A stretch of 64,000 nt of DNA from Rickettsiales endosymbiont of Stachyamoeba lipophora (GCF_003932735.1 NZ_CP033611.1:1674387-1738386), one strand, 5' to 3'. Positions 8,458 through 19,197 are shown, numbered from the stretch's first letter. The notes: a model not told the origin generated them from the sequence alone. A program made the numbers and translations.

Positions 8458-9642
8458 TTATGCACTAAAACCCGCTACAAAGCCCGAAGACCACGCCCAC
8501 TGGAAATTATATCCACCAAGCCAGCCGGTAACATCTACCACCTCTCCTATAAAATATAAATTTGGTACTTTTTTTGATTCCATAGTTTTAGAAGATAACT
8601 CTCCAGTACTCACCCCTCCTGCAGTTACTTCAGCCTTTAAGTAACCTTCAGTACCATTAATATTAATTTTAAAACAATGTAGGGTTTCAGCAATTTTTTC
8701 TAATTCTTTCGCTTTATAATCTATAAGCTTTTTAGGTGTAATATTTGCTGTACACCAAGTTTCTACAAATCTATTAGGCAAAAATTCTTTAAGAATATTA
8801 GCAAGCAAAGTTTTGTTATTTTTTTCTTTAATAAATAATTCTTTTAAATTTAAATTAGGTAATAAATTAATATTAATTATCTGATTTTGTGGTTGCTTAA
8901 TATAAGAAGAGATTTGTAGAATTGCAGGCCCGCTTAAACCCCGGTGAGTAAATAAAATATTTTCTTTAAAAGCAGCCGAATCATAATTCACTATTGATGG
9001 AATAGATATACCACTTAAGCTTTTAAAAAAATCTAGATCATACTCACTTACGGTAAGCGGTACTAATGCAGGATAAGTAGGAACTATATTTAAACCAAAT
9101 TGCTTAGCTATACGGTAACCAAAATCTGTTGCACCAATTTTAGGGATAGAAAGACCACCAGTAGCTACAATCAATGATGTTGCTGAAAAATCCCCATCAT
9201 TTAGTGTCTTTATTATGAAATCTTCACTTTTATTAACATCCATTATTGTACTGTTAAGTAAGATTGTGACATCAAATTTTTTACACTCTTCAAGTAACAT
9301 ATTAATAATTTGTCCTGAAGATCCATCACAAAATAACTGCCCTAAGGTTTTTTCATGATAAGTAATATTATATTTTTCTACTAATTTTATAAAATCATGT
9401 TGAGTATATTGTGATAAAGCAGAAATTGCAAAATGAGGATTATCAGAAAGATAATTTTTAGGGGTAGTATAAAGGTTAGTAAAATTACATTTTCCACCAC
9501 CAGAAATTCTTATCTTTTCACCAATTTTATTACTATGTTCTAGTAATAATACTTTTCTGTTACGTTTTCCAGCTTGAGCTGCAGCCATAAGCCCTGCAGC
9601 TCCCCCTCCTACTACTATAACATCATATTGGGTAGCCTGCAC
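8458..9642 (-). CDS. BaiN/HI0933-family FAD-dependent oxidoreductase
   Basis: A 394-residue flavoprotein of the HI0933/YhiN family. The N-terminal dinucleotide-binding site reads VVGGGAAGLMAAAQAGKR (about 10-27). Next is ISGGGKCNFTN, a family signature, an internal LIVATGGLSIPKIGATDFGY block, and a C-terminal FAD-contacting block FIGEVVDVTGWLGGYNFQWA. BaiN-type members reduce C=C bonds in bile-acid intermediates in gut bacteria, but for most members the substrate is unknown. Length is typical. It stands alone, converging on the patatin gene. Confidence 0.92.
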   Translation of the reverse strand: MQATQYDVIVVGGGAAGLMAAAQAGKRNRKVLLLEHSNKIGEKIRISGGGKCNFTNLYTTPKNYLSDNPHFAISALSQYTQHDFIKLVEKYNITYHEKTLGQLFCDGSSGQIINMLLEECKKFDVTILLNSTIMDVNKSEDFIIKTLNDGDFSATSLIVATGGLSIPKIGATDFGYRIAKQFGLNIVPTYPALVPLTVSEYDLDFFKSLSGISIPSIVNYDSAAFKENILFTHRGLSGPAILQISSYIKQPQNQIININLLPNLNLKELFIKEKNNKTLLANILKEFLPNRFVETWCTANITPKKLIDYKAKELEKIAETLHCFKININGTEGYLKAEVTAGGVSTGELSSKTMESKKVPNLYFIGEVVDVTGWLGGYNFQWAWSSGFVAGFSA

Positions 9643-9838
9643 AAATTTATCCTAGTTTTCATATTAAGCTTTGAGTCCTTAACATATGAAAAATCAAATT
9701 AATAACAACTATATTTTCTATAAATGGATAATTTTATACAATTAATCTTATAATACTTTATTCTTAGCGTTTGCTTTATAACCTTAAAAGGCTTTAGATT
9801 AACAATCTCAAAAAAGTTAACAATTGGTTAATATAAAG

Positions 9839-9865
9839 TTGACAAAGTTATAATTTTGCTATAAT
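9839..9865 (+). promoter_or_regulatory. Sigma-70-like promoter before the 1483-residue gene
   Basis: TTGACA (9839-9844) and TATAAT (9860-9865) both match consensus, with a 15-base spacer. It lies 54 bases before the ATG at 9920. The element starts TTGACAAAG, as does the one before the gene at 6658. Confidence 0.5.
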
Positions 9866-9919
9866 ATAACAATTAGTTAAATAACTACCACTCTGAATTG
9901 CTAACTATAGGCCAGTAAA

Positions 9920-12900
9920 ATGCAAATACTTGTAGATAAACTAAACTATTTAATTAGAACAGATCTATCAAAACTTACTGAAGATATAGCAATTAATAAT
10001 CCAACCGGGTATTTATTGAAGGATGACAAATCCGGTATAGTTGAACCTATAACCATTATTTCTTTACATTTAAAGCTCCATACTCTTCCTTCGTATTTTG
10101 TAGAAATTTCAAACAAACACCAAACTAGTATTAACAACTTAAGCAGCATTATTGAGGATAAACTTAATCAGGCTTTAGCCCAAAACAAATGCACCCAAAC
10201 CACAATTGATGGTATACAATGGTACATAAAAGCAGCCAATAGTTTAGAAGATATTAGCTTTATTATTAATTATCTTAACAGCATTGTTGAATTTACACCA
10301 ACAACGCAACTTATTCTTACCAACTCAGGTAGAGCTAAACTTAAACAAGATAGCGGTTTATTCTCTACAGCCAGTTATCTCACCCGTCCTTTATTAGGTT
10401 TAGAAGAAATATCCCAAAACAGTGAACAAAGCTATATTGAGAGCTTAATTACTAAAAAAGCTACTGAAATTTTGTTAGCCCGTGGAATACAAATTTCCGA
10501 AGAAGAAATTGCAAATGAGCAACTTTTATATCCTCATAAGTCTTATTATGATGCACGTGATGATATTGCTGAAAGAAAAAGAGAAGAACTTGAACCAACT
10601 TTAAAAGTTGAAGCCACTAAATGGCTAATACAAAATGAATTACTAATAACCACTCCTGCAATTATCGATCCTGCTTTGAAAAAAGCTAATATGATTATAA
10701 GAGCAATTCAAGCTACTCTTACTAGCAAAGCAACTAAAGCATATCAAGAGACTACAGAAAATCTGCTAAAAACAGATAACCTGGTGATAGCAACCAGGAA
10801 AAAAGCTCAAAAACAGCACGATATTCCAACTTTTCTAAGTGAAGAATTTAATAAATTAAATAAAAGATCTGTTCAGTTAATTGAAGATTTTAAACAAGAA
10901 GATGATCAAATGACAATTAGTTATCCATTAAGGGTAGCTTTAGCAGCGGAATATTTAGAATTTGTTTATACTAACTACAAAACACAAACCGTATCTCAAA
11001 TTGCTGATACAACCAATAATATTGTTCAAGATCTAACCCAACGTATGAGCTTACTTCAGAATTCTTTACTTATTTCAGAGCCGGCAGCTGAGAAGAAATT
11101 CTTTACTAAAGACGCTGATGGAACTTTGCAACTTGATAATGGTAAGTATCAGCATTTTATTGGTGTATTATCCGCTCAAGTGATCCACAAAATTACTACA
11201 GAAACCGATAACATTATTAATGTAATAAATATTGGTTTAGCCGGTGGAGAACAATTAACCGATTTAATTGCCCAAGAAAGAGCCAAAATCCAAACTAAAA
11301 ATGATGCTAACCTTTCAAATAACAGATTTCCAACCTATTATACATTGCAATTACAGCTTTTTGATCAATTTTTAATCAAATTTATTCACAATCAGGCTCG
11401 AAATGGTAATATAGGACAACTTAATTTAGCAGATAATAACCTTAAAACATTGCTTGCTAGCAAGGTCGAGGCAAATCTACGCATTCAATTTTCTGATATA
11501 ACTGAAAGCTATGCCCATACTGAATCTTTTACATTAATAAAATCATTATGTGATTTAGTAGATGGGGTTGTAAATGATCAGTTTTTCACTAACCGTCCAA
11601 TGTATTTATTAGAACATTTAATCCCTTTAGGTGAAAAAACACTTAATATATATAACAACATTGATCTCCTTAAAGAAAATAAAGTAGCAACAGCTACCGC
11701 TGCACCTTTTATTATAGCTAATAATATATCTTTCAATACAGCTGTAATAGGAAGCAGCGTTTTAACCATGTATATTAGTGCAGTACTTGCTATATTGTAC
11801 TCAGGCGTGTCTTTGTTAGGCAGCTTGGCTTTATCTTTATTTAGCTTACCTATTGTAGGTATTATAGCCGCTTTAGGAGGAACTATTATTGGATATGAAA
11901 AAGTTAATCCAGGAACCATAGATAAACTCAAACAATATTTTACTTCTACTTCTTTTATCCATAACTTAAGTACAAGAATAGCAAATTTTGGGATAGGAGC
12001 AGGTTCTTCATCTGCTTATGTAACCTCCAGGTTAAATTTTAGCGTAATTAATGCGGCTTTAGTTTTATCACTTCCTTTGGCTATAATAGGTTATCCTATA
12101 CCATTAATCTTGGCAGTGGCAACAGCAGGCACCCTTAAGACATTACCTCAATTTAATCTCTTAAAAAATCTTGCTGCCAATGTAGCTCAATTATTTGCAG
12201 CTTTTACTAATATTTTAAAAAATAACTTTGATCTTACTCCTTTTATATTGAAAATAGCTAACAATAAGCATACTCCTGAACTTTTTACCTTATATATACA
12301 AAAATTTGTATTATTTTTATGGATTAATTTAGACCGTTCTCTCTCCCAGCAGCAGGCACTCAAAATTTTCATTCAAAATGCTGTGAATAAAGGCATATTG
12401 CCATCAGAATTGATAGCTACAGAAAGTACCCAAAATTCTGCAATTTCTGCAGCACGCAATGCCAGCACTTTGATTTTTAAATCTATTTATGAATTTACCA
12501 AAAGCCCAGAGCTTAGCAAGTTAGTAGGAGATGTAATTCAAGGAAGAAAATACATCAATAAAAATATATTAGAGCAACAACAAACTATACAAAACTTACA
12601 CCTAACACAATCGAGACTTAAAGCATTAAAGCTACAGCCCTCCCTTACTGCCCAAGAAAAAACCGAGCTACAAGATTATAATATAAAAATCCAAGAATTA
12701 AATAAAACTATTAATGACTACCGTAAACATCTTAAAACAGATTTAACTAATATAACTCATGATGTATCAAATAATCTTAAGAATCTAATTACCAGTTTTA
12801 TTTCAAAAGATAACTCTATTTATGTAACTAATGTTATTTTGAATTTTATTAACGCTACTCACAATCAAATGACTGCAGAACAGTTAAAAAGCCTTTCAAG

Positions 12901-14371
12901 AATAAACTTTAGCTATAATGAAATACATAACCTTACCGCTCAAGGCATGGATATATTAAACAGGATAGCTACTTCTTTCTTTGCTAATTTTAATAATAGG
13001 ATTGATAATAAGCTAATTGATGAGTTAATTGAAAGTAGCCAGCAAATTCTTAAAGTTTATACTACCCCTTCTCCTTATGAAGGCCAAATCGGCAAAATTG
13101 CTGCTATAAGAAAAGCTATTTATCAATATGCAGAGATCGCCAATAGTGCAATCGCTTTAATTAATAAAGCCCTTGATATAGCGGTAGATATTATTAATGA
13201 TAATAAATTTAAGCAAGAACTAACCAGTTTTATCTCAAATTTAGCTTCCTACACTATGAATAATACTAGCTTGCTAGATAAAATTATGCCGATTACTATT
13301 CCAAATCCTGGTCAAGCAATAATTCCAACACAATCTCAACCAGAAACTATACAAGCTGCTTCATCTAATAGCACATGGCATAGCAATCTTGAGCAAATTA
13401 ATAATTTTGCTGATGTACGGGTAAAAAATTTTCAAGTAAGAGCAATTGATTTTATTGCCCAAAAACGTAATGCATATTCTACCAGAAGATTTTATGTCAA
13501 AATGTTTGTATTACCCTTATTGTCTATAGCACGTCTTTCAGTTAAACATGCAATACCTGCTAAAATGGATATAAGAACTACTACAATTAGCAAAGATACA
13601 TTAGGTAACTTACAACCGTCCAAGATATTTAAGATAGTTAATCCACTTAAAAGCTTTTTAAAAGGTATAAGTAACTTAACAAGACTAGCAGCCGATTCTC
13701 AAAAACAGTCTTTACCTAAATTTTTGTTAGTTACCTTACCGTTTAGAAGCATGCTGTTTGGGGCATATTGTCTCAAAACACTTGGCCAATTAATGTTACT
13801 ACCCATATTGAATTATGGATTATTACTTGAAGCTGTAAAAATATTACTGAATATTTTTAATAACAATTATACACATAGGCTATTATATTTTAGACCAATC
13901 GAAATTTTCTTTAAGAGATGGTATAAAAAAGACTTAAACAATTTACGGGATTTAGTTGAACAAAAATCTAAAGAAGCTGATAAGAACAATTCTTATGTCA
14001 ATCTTGGAGAAATTTTAACTAAATCTGCCTATCAAAAAAATATGCTTACAAATGGAATTTTTAAATCTTTTTTATATTCTCTTGATTTTGATAGCAAGCT
14101 AGCAAGCGAAATGAAGACCATGCATAACTTAGATTTTTATGGAATCACTATTGATTTAAAAACCCTGGCAGACCTTGCTGGCAAACAACATTTTGAAATT
14201 ACACATTGTAATTTTGTCGGAGCCCAAGTTAATTTAAACGCCGTTCCTTCTAATAACATTGATAGCGTAGTAAATACTATTGTTCAAAAAATAAAGGACC
14301 CTATTGAACAGCAACAATTTAGAGATGTTATAGCTAAAGCAATAAGTTTTAAAACTGATATGAGTAGATAA
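9920..14371 (+). CDS. Very large unrecognised membrane protein (1483 residues)
   Basis: No known family is recognised. The protein starts with about 590 mostly helical, Lys/Glu/Gln/Asn-rich residues. Hydrophobic helices follow at about 592-658, with Gly/Leu-rich spans such as ALSLFSLPIVGIIAALGG, and about 705-738. A further long helical part includes a likely coiled coil (about 880-940, Gln/Leu/Lys-rich), and another hydrophobic stretch lies at about 1267-1312. The last 170 residues are polar. There is no signal peptide. Large proteins with a central hydrophobic block and long helices are common among type IV secretion substrates of intracellular bacteria, so an effector role is possible but is inference. 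Transcribed from its own promoter. Confidence 0.7.
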   Translation: MQILVDKLNYLIRTDLSKLTEDIAINNPTGYLLKDDKSGIVEPITIISLHLKLHTLPSYFVEISNKHQTSINNLSSIIEDKLNQALAQNKCTQTTIDGIQWYIKAANSLEDISFIINYLNSIVEFTPTTQLILTNSGRAKLKQDSGLFSTASYLTRPLLGLEEISQNSEQSYIESLITKKATEILLARGIQISEEEIANEQLLYPHKSYYDARDDIAERKREELEPTLKVEATKWLIQNELLITTPAIIDPALKKANMIIRAIQATLTSKATKAYQETTENLLKTDNLVIATRKKAQKQHDIPTFLSEEFNKLNKRSVQLIEDFKQEDDQMTISYPLRVALAAEYLEFVYTNYKTQTVSQIADTTNNIVQDLTQRMSLLQNSLLISEPAAEKKFFTKDADGTLQLDNGKYQHFIGVLSAQVIHKITTETDNIINVINIGLAGGEQLTDLIAQERAKIQTKNDANLSNNRFPTYYTLQLQLFDQFLIKFIHNQARNGNIGQLNLADNNLKTLLASKVEANLRIQFSDITESYAHTESFTLIKSLCDLVDGVVNDQFFTNRPMYLLEHLIPLGEKTLNIYNNIDLLKENKVATATAAPFIIANNISFNTAVIGSSVLTMYISAVLAILYSGVSLLGSLALSLFSLPIVGIIAALGGTIIGYEKVNPGTIDKLKQYFTSTSFIHNLSTRIANFGIGAGSSSAYVTSRLNFSVINAALVLSLPLAIIGYPIPLILAVATAGTLKTLPQFNLLKNLAANVAQLFAAFTNILKNNFDLTPFILKIANNKHTPELFTLYIQKFVLFLWINLDRSLSQQQALKIFIQNAVNKGILPSELIATESTQNSAISAARNASTLIFKSIYEFTKSPELSKLVGDVIQGRKYINKNILEQQQTIQNLHLTQSRLKALKLQPSLTAQEKTELQDYNIKIQELNKTINDYRKHLKTDLTNITHDVSNNLKNLITSFISKDNSIYVTNVILNFINATHNQMTAEQLKSLSRINFSYNEIHNLTAQGMDILNRIATSFFANFNNRIDNKLIDELIESSQQILKVYTTPSPYEGQIGKIAAIRKAIYQYAEIANSAIALINKALDIAVDIINDNKFKQELTSFISNLASYTMNNTSLLDKIMPITIPNPGQAIIPTQSQPETIQAASSNSTWHSNLEQINNFADVRVKNFQVRAIDFIAQKRNAYSTRRFYVKMFVLPLLSIARLSVKHAIPAKMDIRTTTISKDTLGNLQPSKIFKIVNPLKSFLKGISNLTRLAADSQKQSLPKFLLVTLPFRSMLFGAYCLKTLGQLMLLPILNYGLLLEAVKILLNIFNNNYTHRLLYFRPIEIFFKRWYKKDLNNLRDLVEQKSKEADKNNSYVNLGEILTKSAYQKNMLTNGIFKSFLYSLDFDSKLASEMKTMHNLDFYGITIDLKTLADLAGKQHFEITHCNFVGAQVNLNAVPSNNIDSVVNTIVQKIKDPIEQQQFRDVIAKAISFKTDMSR

Positions 14372-14401
14372 TTACTAATTTAACAAAAAGCAGTTATTTA
14401 A

Positions 14402-14427
14402 AAGGATAAGTAATAAATCTTATCCTT
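14402..14427. terminator. Convergent-gene hairpin
   Basis: AAGGATAAG and CTTATCCTT form a 9-bp stem with an 8-base loop between the ends of the 1483-residue gene (plus) and the dipeptidase gene (minus). The second arm overlaps the dipeptidase stop codon. Plausible shared terminator. Confidence 0.45.
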
Positions 14428-15121
14428 CCCAGCTCCCGTATAAAGCATTAGCCGCTCCTTTATGATAGGCCCAGTAACGATCACCATAAGACCAATGCCA
14501 AAATTCGGTTGGATAATTAACAAAATCTACTGCCTCTAATGCCCTATTCATTATATGACGATGAAATTTAGCCTCATTAGAAATTTCATCTGAGCTAGTA
14601 AGGGACACTATTCCTTCAGTATCGTGTGCCCAATCTTTTGGATGAATGCCCATATCCACGGCCTCACCTTTATCATTAAGCAAGTATACATCAAAAGCTG
14701 CACCAGTTGAATGAGGAGGTATATTAAGGGATTTATCTTTATTAACTACCGGAGAAACCATTTTTATAGTTTCATCAAATATCATTTCTTCTGGCCAATC
14801 AGGATGCAAATATGCAATCTTAGCAAAACGCATATCAAATAATTTTTTTTGTAATTTAATACTTCTATAACCTTCATACAAACAAAATTTAAAACCCTGA
14901 GGAAGTAAGCTTTGAGCTTGCCTTAACCTCTCATACACCGTTTTTCTTAATTTAGTATAATCATTATTATTAGGAATTTCTGGTGAAGAACCATAAATAA
15001 TTGCGGTTTGCAAGGTAAGGTCAAGCATCTCTTCCTGATTATCTTTAATCTCTATTGCTAAAATACGTGGATCAGCAATCAATATAATTGCTTCATTTTT
15101 ATTACGCTCTGTCATAACCAT
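14420..15121 (-). CDS. VanX-type D-Ala-D-Ala dipeptidase (peptidase family M15D)
   Basis: This 233-residue protein has the M15 zinc-ligand motif SxHxxGxAxD as PPHSTGAAFDV (about residues 138-148), the conserved substrate Arg in LYEGYRS, and the C-terminal block EFWHWSYGDRYWAY, which supplies the catalytic Glu and third zinc ligand His. VanX/DdpX enzymes cleave free D-alanyl-D-alanine. No signal peptide is seen, so action is cytoplasmic, where it could recycle peptidoglycan dipeptide. No VanA/VanH partner is nearby, so glycopeptide resistance is not implied. It lies downstream of dnaE on the same strand with a 190-base gap. Confidence 0.9.
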   Translation of the reverse strand: MVMTERNKNEAIILIADPRILAIEIKDNQEEMLDLTLQTAIIYGSSPEIPNNNDYTKLRKTVYERLRQAQSLLPQGFKFCLYEGYRSIKLQKKLFDMRFAKIAYLHPDWPEEMIFDETIKMVSPVVNKDKSLNIPPHSTGAAFDVYLLNDKGEAVDMGIHPKDWAHDTEGIVSLTSSDEISNEAKFHRHIMNRALEAVDFVNYPTEFWHWSYGDRYWAYHKGAANALYGSWEG

Positions 15122-15311
15122 CTTCTTACTTTAACAGCACTTATACATAAAGTTTAATAAATCCACTTTGAATTTAAAAGGGTTTATTTATTAGAGACTT
15201 ATTAAAGTTAGAAAAAAACGGAAAAAAACAGAATTTATTTAGATATGAAAGAGCATTGCAGGCAAGCTTTAACACTTTAGTGGACTGAGTTTTAAAAGAA
15301 GCCTCTTTTAC

Positions 15312-18300
15312 CTACCTAGGAAGAAATTCGAAATGACGTACAGAATCTTTAATTTCATCAAATAAACGATAATTAATTTTAATTTTTTGATTAAGATCAA
15401 TAGTAATCAGCTGATTATCAAGATGAGTTCTAAGAGTTATATTTACCATTCTTCCTTGATCTGAACGTTGTAACGTTTCTATTATTTCAGGATTATCAAT
15501 TTCTAAAGCAAGACGAGGATAATTATCTAAAATAACATTAATTAAATATTCAGCTTTTTGAACAATTATTCTAAGCCCTCCACCTTCATCACGATAGGCG
15601 TTAACTTCTAAATATAGCGGTCTTCTAGTTTCAAATAGATTTTTAGCTGCATCAAGTAGATCTTGATCAAAAATTGAAACTTCATATGTATGAAAAGGAT
15701 CGGAAACAGCAATATAAGCAAAACGCCCCTTTTGAGAAACGCGCATTCTTACCTCAATGGGTAATACTGCCAGTTTATAAACTCTATCCTTACCACCCAC
15801 AATTTCGTTTAACGTTTCATAATCTACCATATGCAACTCATCAATATATTTTTTATATTGATTCAGTGGATGATCATGAAAATAGAAACCAAAAGCTTGA
15901 TATTCACCTTCTAACCTAACATCAAAACTATACTCTTCCAATTTTGGTAAGTTAAGCTTGTTGATACTATGCAAATTAGTAGAACCTAAAGATTCAAACA
16001 ATCCTAATTGAGAGCTATTACTGGCCGCTTTTAATGAATCATAAAACTTAATAATATGTTCAATTTGCTCAACAATTTCAGCCCGAACCGGATGTATAGA
16101 ATCAAAGCTCCCAGATTTAGCTAAATTTTCTATAAAACGCTTATTAATAATTAGCCCATTAATTTTTTGTAGAAAATCTTCTAAATCCTTAAATGCTCCT
16201 TTTTCCATTCCAACTTTAATAATTTCATCAATCTGGCCTACTCCAATATTTTTAAGAGCCGCCATACCGTAACGAATACATTTTGTTCCCTGCTCATCTA
16301 ACTCTAGACTAAATTTAGCTTGGGATTTATTAATATCAGGAGGTAAAATCTTAATTTTAGCATTCTTAGCTTCTTGTAAGAAAATTGCAATTTTCTCTGT
16401 ATTCATTAATTCTAAATTTAAGTTGGCAATTAAAAACTCTACTCTAAAATTAGCTTTTAAATATGCGGTTTGATAAGAAATTAAACCATAAGCAGCCGCA
16501 TGAGATTTATTAAATCCGTAGCTAGCAAATTTCGCTACCAGATCAAAAATATGGCTAGCTTGGTTTGCTTCAATGTTGTTTTTAATTGCACCAGTTACAA
16601 ATATTTCCCGTTGTGCATCCATCTCTGCTTTAATTTTCTTACCCATGGCTCTTCTAAGTAAATCCGCATTACCCAAAGAATATCCAGCAAGAATTTGCGC
16701 CAGCTGCATTACTTGTTCTTGATAAATTATTACCCCAAAGGTTTCTTTAAGAATACCTTCTAACAATGGATGGATATAATCTGGCTCTTCTAGTCCATGC
16801 TTACGAGCGATATAGGAGGGAATATTATCCATAGGACCTGGCCTATATAAAGCGCCAAGAGCTATTAAATCTTCAATAGAATCAGGTCTTAACTTTCTTA
16901 AAGTATCTCGCATTCCTCTGCTTTCAAACTGGAACACCCCTACCCCATCACCTTGAGATAGCATTTCATAAGTTAGCGGATCTTTAAAAGAAATTTTTTC
17001 AATATCAACTAGGATATTTTGAGTTTTAAGTAGATCTATTGTATGCTGAATGATGGTAAGAGTCTTTAATCCTAAAAAGTCAAATTTAACTAGCCCTGCC
17101 ATCTCTGCATATTTCATCGAATATTGGATAACAGGAATTTCTGATTTTTGATCACTGTAAAGTGGTACAATTTCAGTTAAATCCCTATCCGCTATCACTA
17201 CACCTGCGGCGTGAGTAGAAGCATGACGATAAATACCTTCTAAGCTTAAAGCAATATCCACCAGTTTTTTAACTTCTTCACTGCCTTTAATTTCTTTTTG
17301 TAAATTAGGTTCTAGATCAATAGCCTGAGCAAGAGTTACAGGGCTTGCAGGGTTATGTGGAACCATTTTACTAATTTTATCTACCTGCCCATAAGGCATT
17401 TGCATTACTCTTCCCACATCCTTAAGTACTGCACGAGCTTGCAACTTTCCAAAAGTAATAATTTGAGCAACCCTACTTGAGCCATATTTATTTCTTACAT
17501 ATTCAATGACCTGATCTCGCTTTTCTTGACAAAAATCAATATCAAAATCTGGCATAGAAATACGATCAGGATTAAGAAAACGCTCAAATAGCAAACCAAA
17601 GCGAAGAGGATCTAAATCAGTGATCTCAAGGCACCATGCGACAAGCGAACCAGCACCCGACCCTCTTCCTGGACCTACTGGTACATTATTTCGCTTACTC
17701 CATTTAATAAAATCTGAAACTATTAAGAAGTAGCCAGAAAATTTCATCGAAGTAATAACTTTTAATTCAAAATCCAGCCGCTCTTGATATTCTTTAACAA
17801 CTTGGGTAAATTGCTCATCAGCAAGGTTTTCAAGTTCCTTTTTCTGTATAAGTCGAGCTTCTAACCCGCTATTTGCATTATCAATAAGAGATTTATCCTC
17901 ATCTTCTTGATTATTCCCGGTAAAAGTCGGTAACATTGGTTTTTCAGGTTCACTCATCACCGAACAACGTTCAGCGATAAGCATAGTATTAGCTAATGCC
18001 TCAGGCAAATCAGCAAAGAGCTCATTCATTTGAGCTGTATTTTTAAAATAATGTTCTTTAGATGATTTAGTCCTGTCCTCTACCATTAAATAGGTGCTAT
18101 TGGCAATGCACAACAAAATATCATGGGCTTTATGCATGCTCGGAGCATCATAAAAAATCTGGTTAGTCGCCACTATTGGTAAATGCTTATCAAAGGCCAG
18201 ATTTAAAACTTTTTCCTCAAGCACAGCATCATAATCATCATCTCTTTCTATTTCAATATATAGCCGATCACTAAAATCATTTTGTAATTCATTGATATAA

Positions 18301-18761
18301 TCATTAGCTTGGATGCTCTGCCCAGCTTTTAAAAGCTTATTTAACCTGCCTTTATTCGAAGCAGTTAGAGCAATTAATCCATTGCTATGTTCTTTAATAA
18401 TCTCATAATGTATTGCAAAGCTGTGTAATTTAGGAACAGGATTAAGATAAATTTGACTAACAATATGCAGTAAATTTTTATAACCCTCTTGATTTTGAGC
18501 ATAAAGATTTAAACAATCTATATCATATTTATTATACCCATAATCGATATATATAGGAATCTCGCAAGCGATAATTGGCTTGATACCATTTTTGGCAGAT
18601 TCAACTGAAAACTCTAAAGCACCAAATAAATTACCCTTATCGCATAATGCTATAGCAGGCATATTATTAGCTTTAGCTAATTCTACTATTTTACTAATAT
18701 TTAGTGTAGATTGTGCAAGTGAATAAGAACTGTGTACTTTAAGATGAATAAAAGGATGCAT
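15312..18761 (-). CDS. dnaE: DNA polymerase III alpha subunit
   Basis: At 1149 residues this matches full-length DnaE. An N-terminal PHP domain opens with FIHLKVHSSYSLAQSTL. The palm holds GPGRGSGAGSLVAW and the catalytic aspartates in MPDFDIDFC (about 394-402). The fingers and beta-binding region follow (LYRPGPMDNIPSYIARK, FNKSHAAAYG), then the helix-hairpin-helix and OB domains. It is the replicative polymerase catalytic subunit, loaded on the beta clamp at the fork. The start at 18761 gives the family's usual N-terminus. It is read away from tRNA-Arg(ACG) on the same strand. Confidence 0.98.
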   Translation of the reverse strand: MHPFIHLKVHSSYSLAQSTLNISKIVELAKANNMPAIALCDKGNLFGALEFSVESAKNGIKPIIACEIPIYIDYGYNKYDIDCLNLYAQNQEGYKNLLHIVSQIYLNPVPKLHSFAIHYEIIKEHSNGLIALTASNKGRLNKLLKAGQSIQANDYINELQNDFSDRLYIEIERDDDYDAVLEEKVLNLAFDKHLPIVATNQIFYDAPSMHKAHDILLCIANSTYLMVEDRTKSSKEHYFKNTAQMNELFADLPEALANTMLIAERCSVMSEPEKPMLPTFTGNNQEDEDKSLIDNANSGLEARLIQKKELENLADEQFTQVVKEYQERLDFELKVITSMKFSGYFLIVSDFIKWSKRNNVPVGPGRGSGAGSLVAWCLEITDLDPLRFGLLFERFLNPDRISMPDFDIDFCQEKRDQVIEYVRNKYGSSRVAQIITFGKLQARAVLKDVGRVMQMPYGQVDKISKMVPHNPASPVTLAQAIDLEPNLQKEIKGSEEVKKLVDIALSLEGIYRHASTHAAGVVIADRDLTEIVPLYSDQKSEIPVIQYSMKYAEMAGLVKFDFLGLKTLTIIQHTIDLLKTQNILVDIEKISFKDPLTYEMLSQGDGVGVFQFESRGMRDTLRKLRPDSIEDLIALGALYRPGPMDNIPSYIARKHGLEEPDYIHPLLEGILKETFGVIIYQEQVMQLAQILAGYSLGNADLLRRAMGKKIKAEMDAQREIFVTGAIKNNIEANQASHIFDLVAKFASYGFNKSHAAAYGLISYQTAYLKANFRVEFLIANLNLELMNTEKIAIFLQEAKNAKIKILPPDINKSQAKFSLELDEQGTKCIRYGMAALKNIGVGQIDEIIKVGMEKGAFKDLEDFLQKINGLIINKRFIENLAKSGSFDSIHPVRAEIVEQIEHIIKFYDSLKAASNSSQLGLFESLGSTNLHSINKLNLPKLEEYSFDVRLEGEYQAFGFYFHDHPLNQYKKYIDELHMVDYETLNEIVGGKDRVYKLAVLPIEVRMRVSQKGRFAYIAVSDPFHTYEVSIFDQDLLDAAKNLFETRRPLYLEVNAYRDEGGGLRIIVQKAEYLINVILDNYPRLALEIDNPEIIETLQRSDQGRMVNITLRTHLDNQLITIDLNQKIKINYRLFDEIKDSVRHFEFLPR

Positions 18762-18792
18762 TGCTAAAAATAAGCATCTAAATGTTTAAGTA

Positions 18793-18869
18793 TGGTGCAC
18801 CCTGAGCGATTCGAACGCCCGACCTTTAGATTCGTAGTCTAATGCTCTATCCAGCTGAGCTAAGGGTGC
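18793..18869 (-). tRNA. tRNA-Arg(ACG)
   Basis: The minus strand folds as a full cloverleaf of 77 bases. The acceptor GCACCCT pairs with AGGGTGC, with discriminator A and an encoded CCA. The D-stem is GCTC/GAGC, the anticodon stem TTAGA/TCTAA closes loop CTACGAA with anticodon ACG, and the T-arm has TTCGAAT. ACG needs A34-to-inosine editing to read CGU, CGC and CGA. Confidence 0.96.
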
Positions 18870-19197
18870 ATTTCTTAGGGGCAGTTGTAACGAAGAATTA
18901 AAATTTCGTCAAGAGTTAAGTATAACTGGATAGCTATATATTAATACATAGCCGTTGAATATATAGTTTAACAGCACAGCAGCTTAAAACCTTTACAAAT
19001 TATTCTTTTTATCTATTAGTTTCAAGCTCATACAAATAATTAGCAGCAAAAAATAACATAATTTTACAACTTTAGTATTAATAATATTAATATTCCTCTT
19101 CTAAAACCAGAGCAACCATGCTTAATTTAATCTAGATATAATTTCTTGATTATTAGCTAAAACTACTTTATTTTCTGCTCAAAAATATTAAGGTTTT
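18870..19197. other. Gene-free interval between tRNA-Arg and xthA
   Basis: About 330 AT-rich bases between divergently read features. They should hold the promoters for tRNA-Arg (minus) and xthA (plus). No coding frame, hairpin or repeat of note is seen. Confidence 0.5.
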
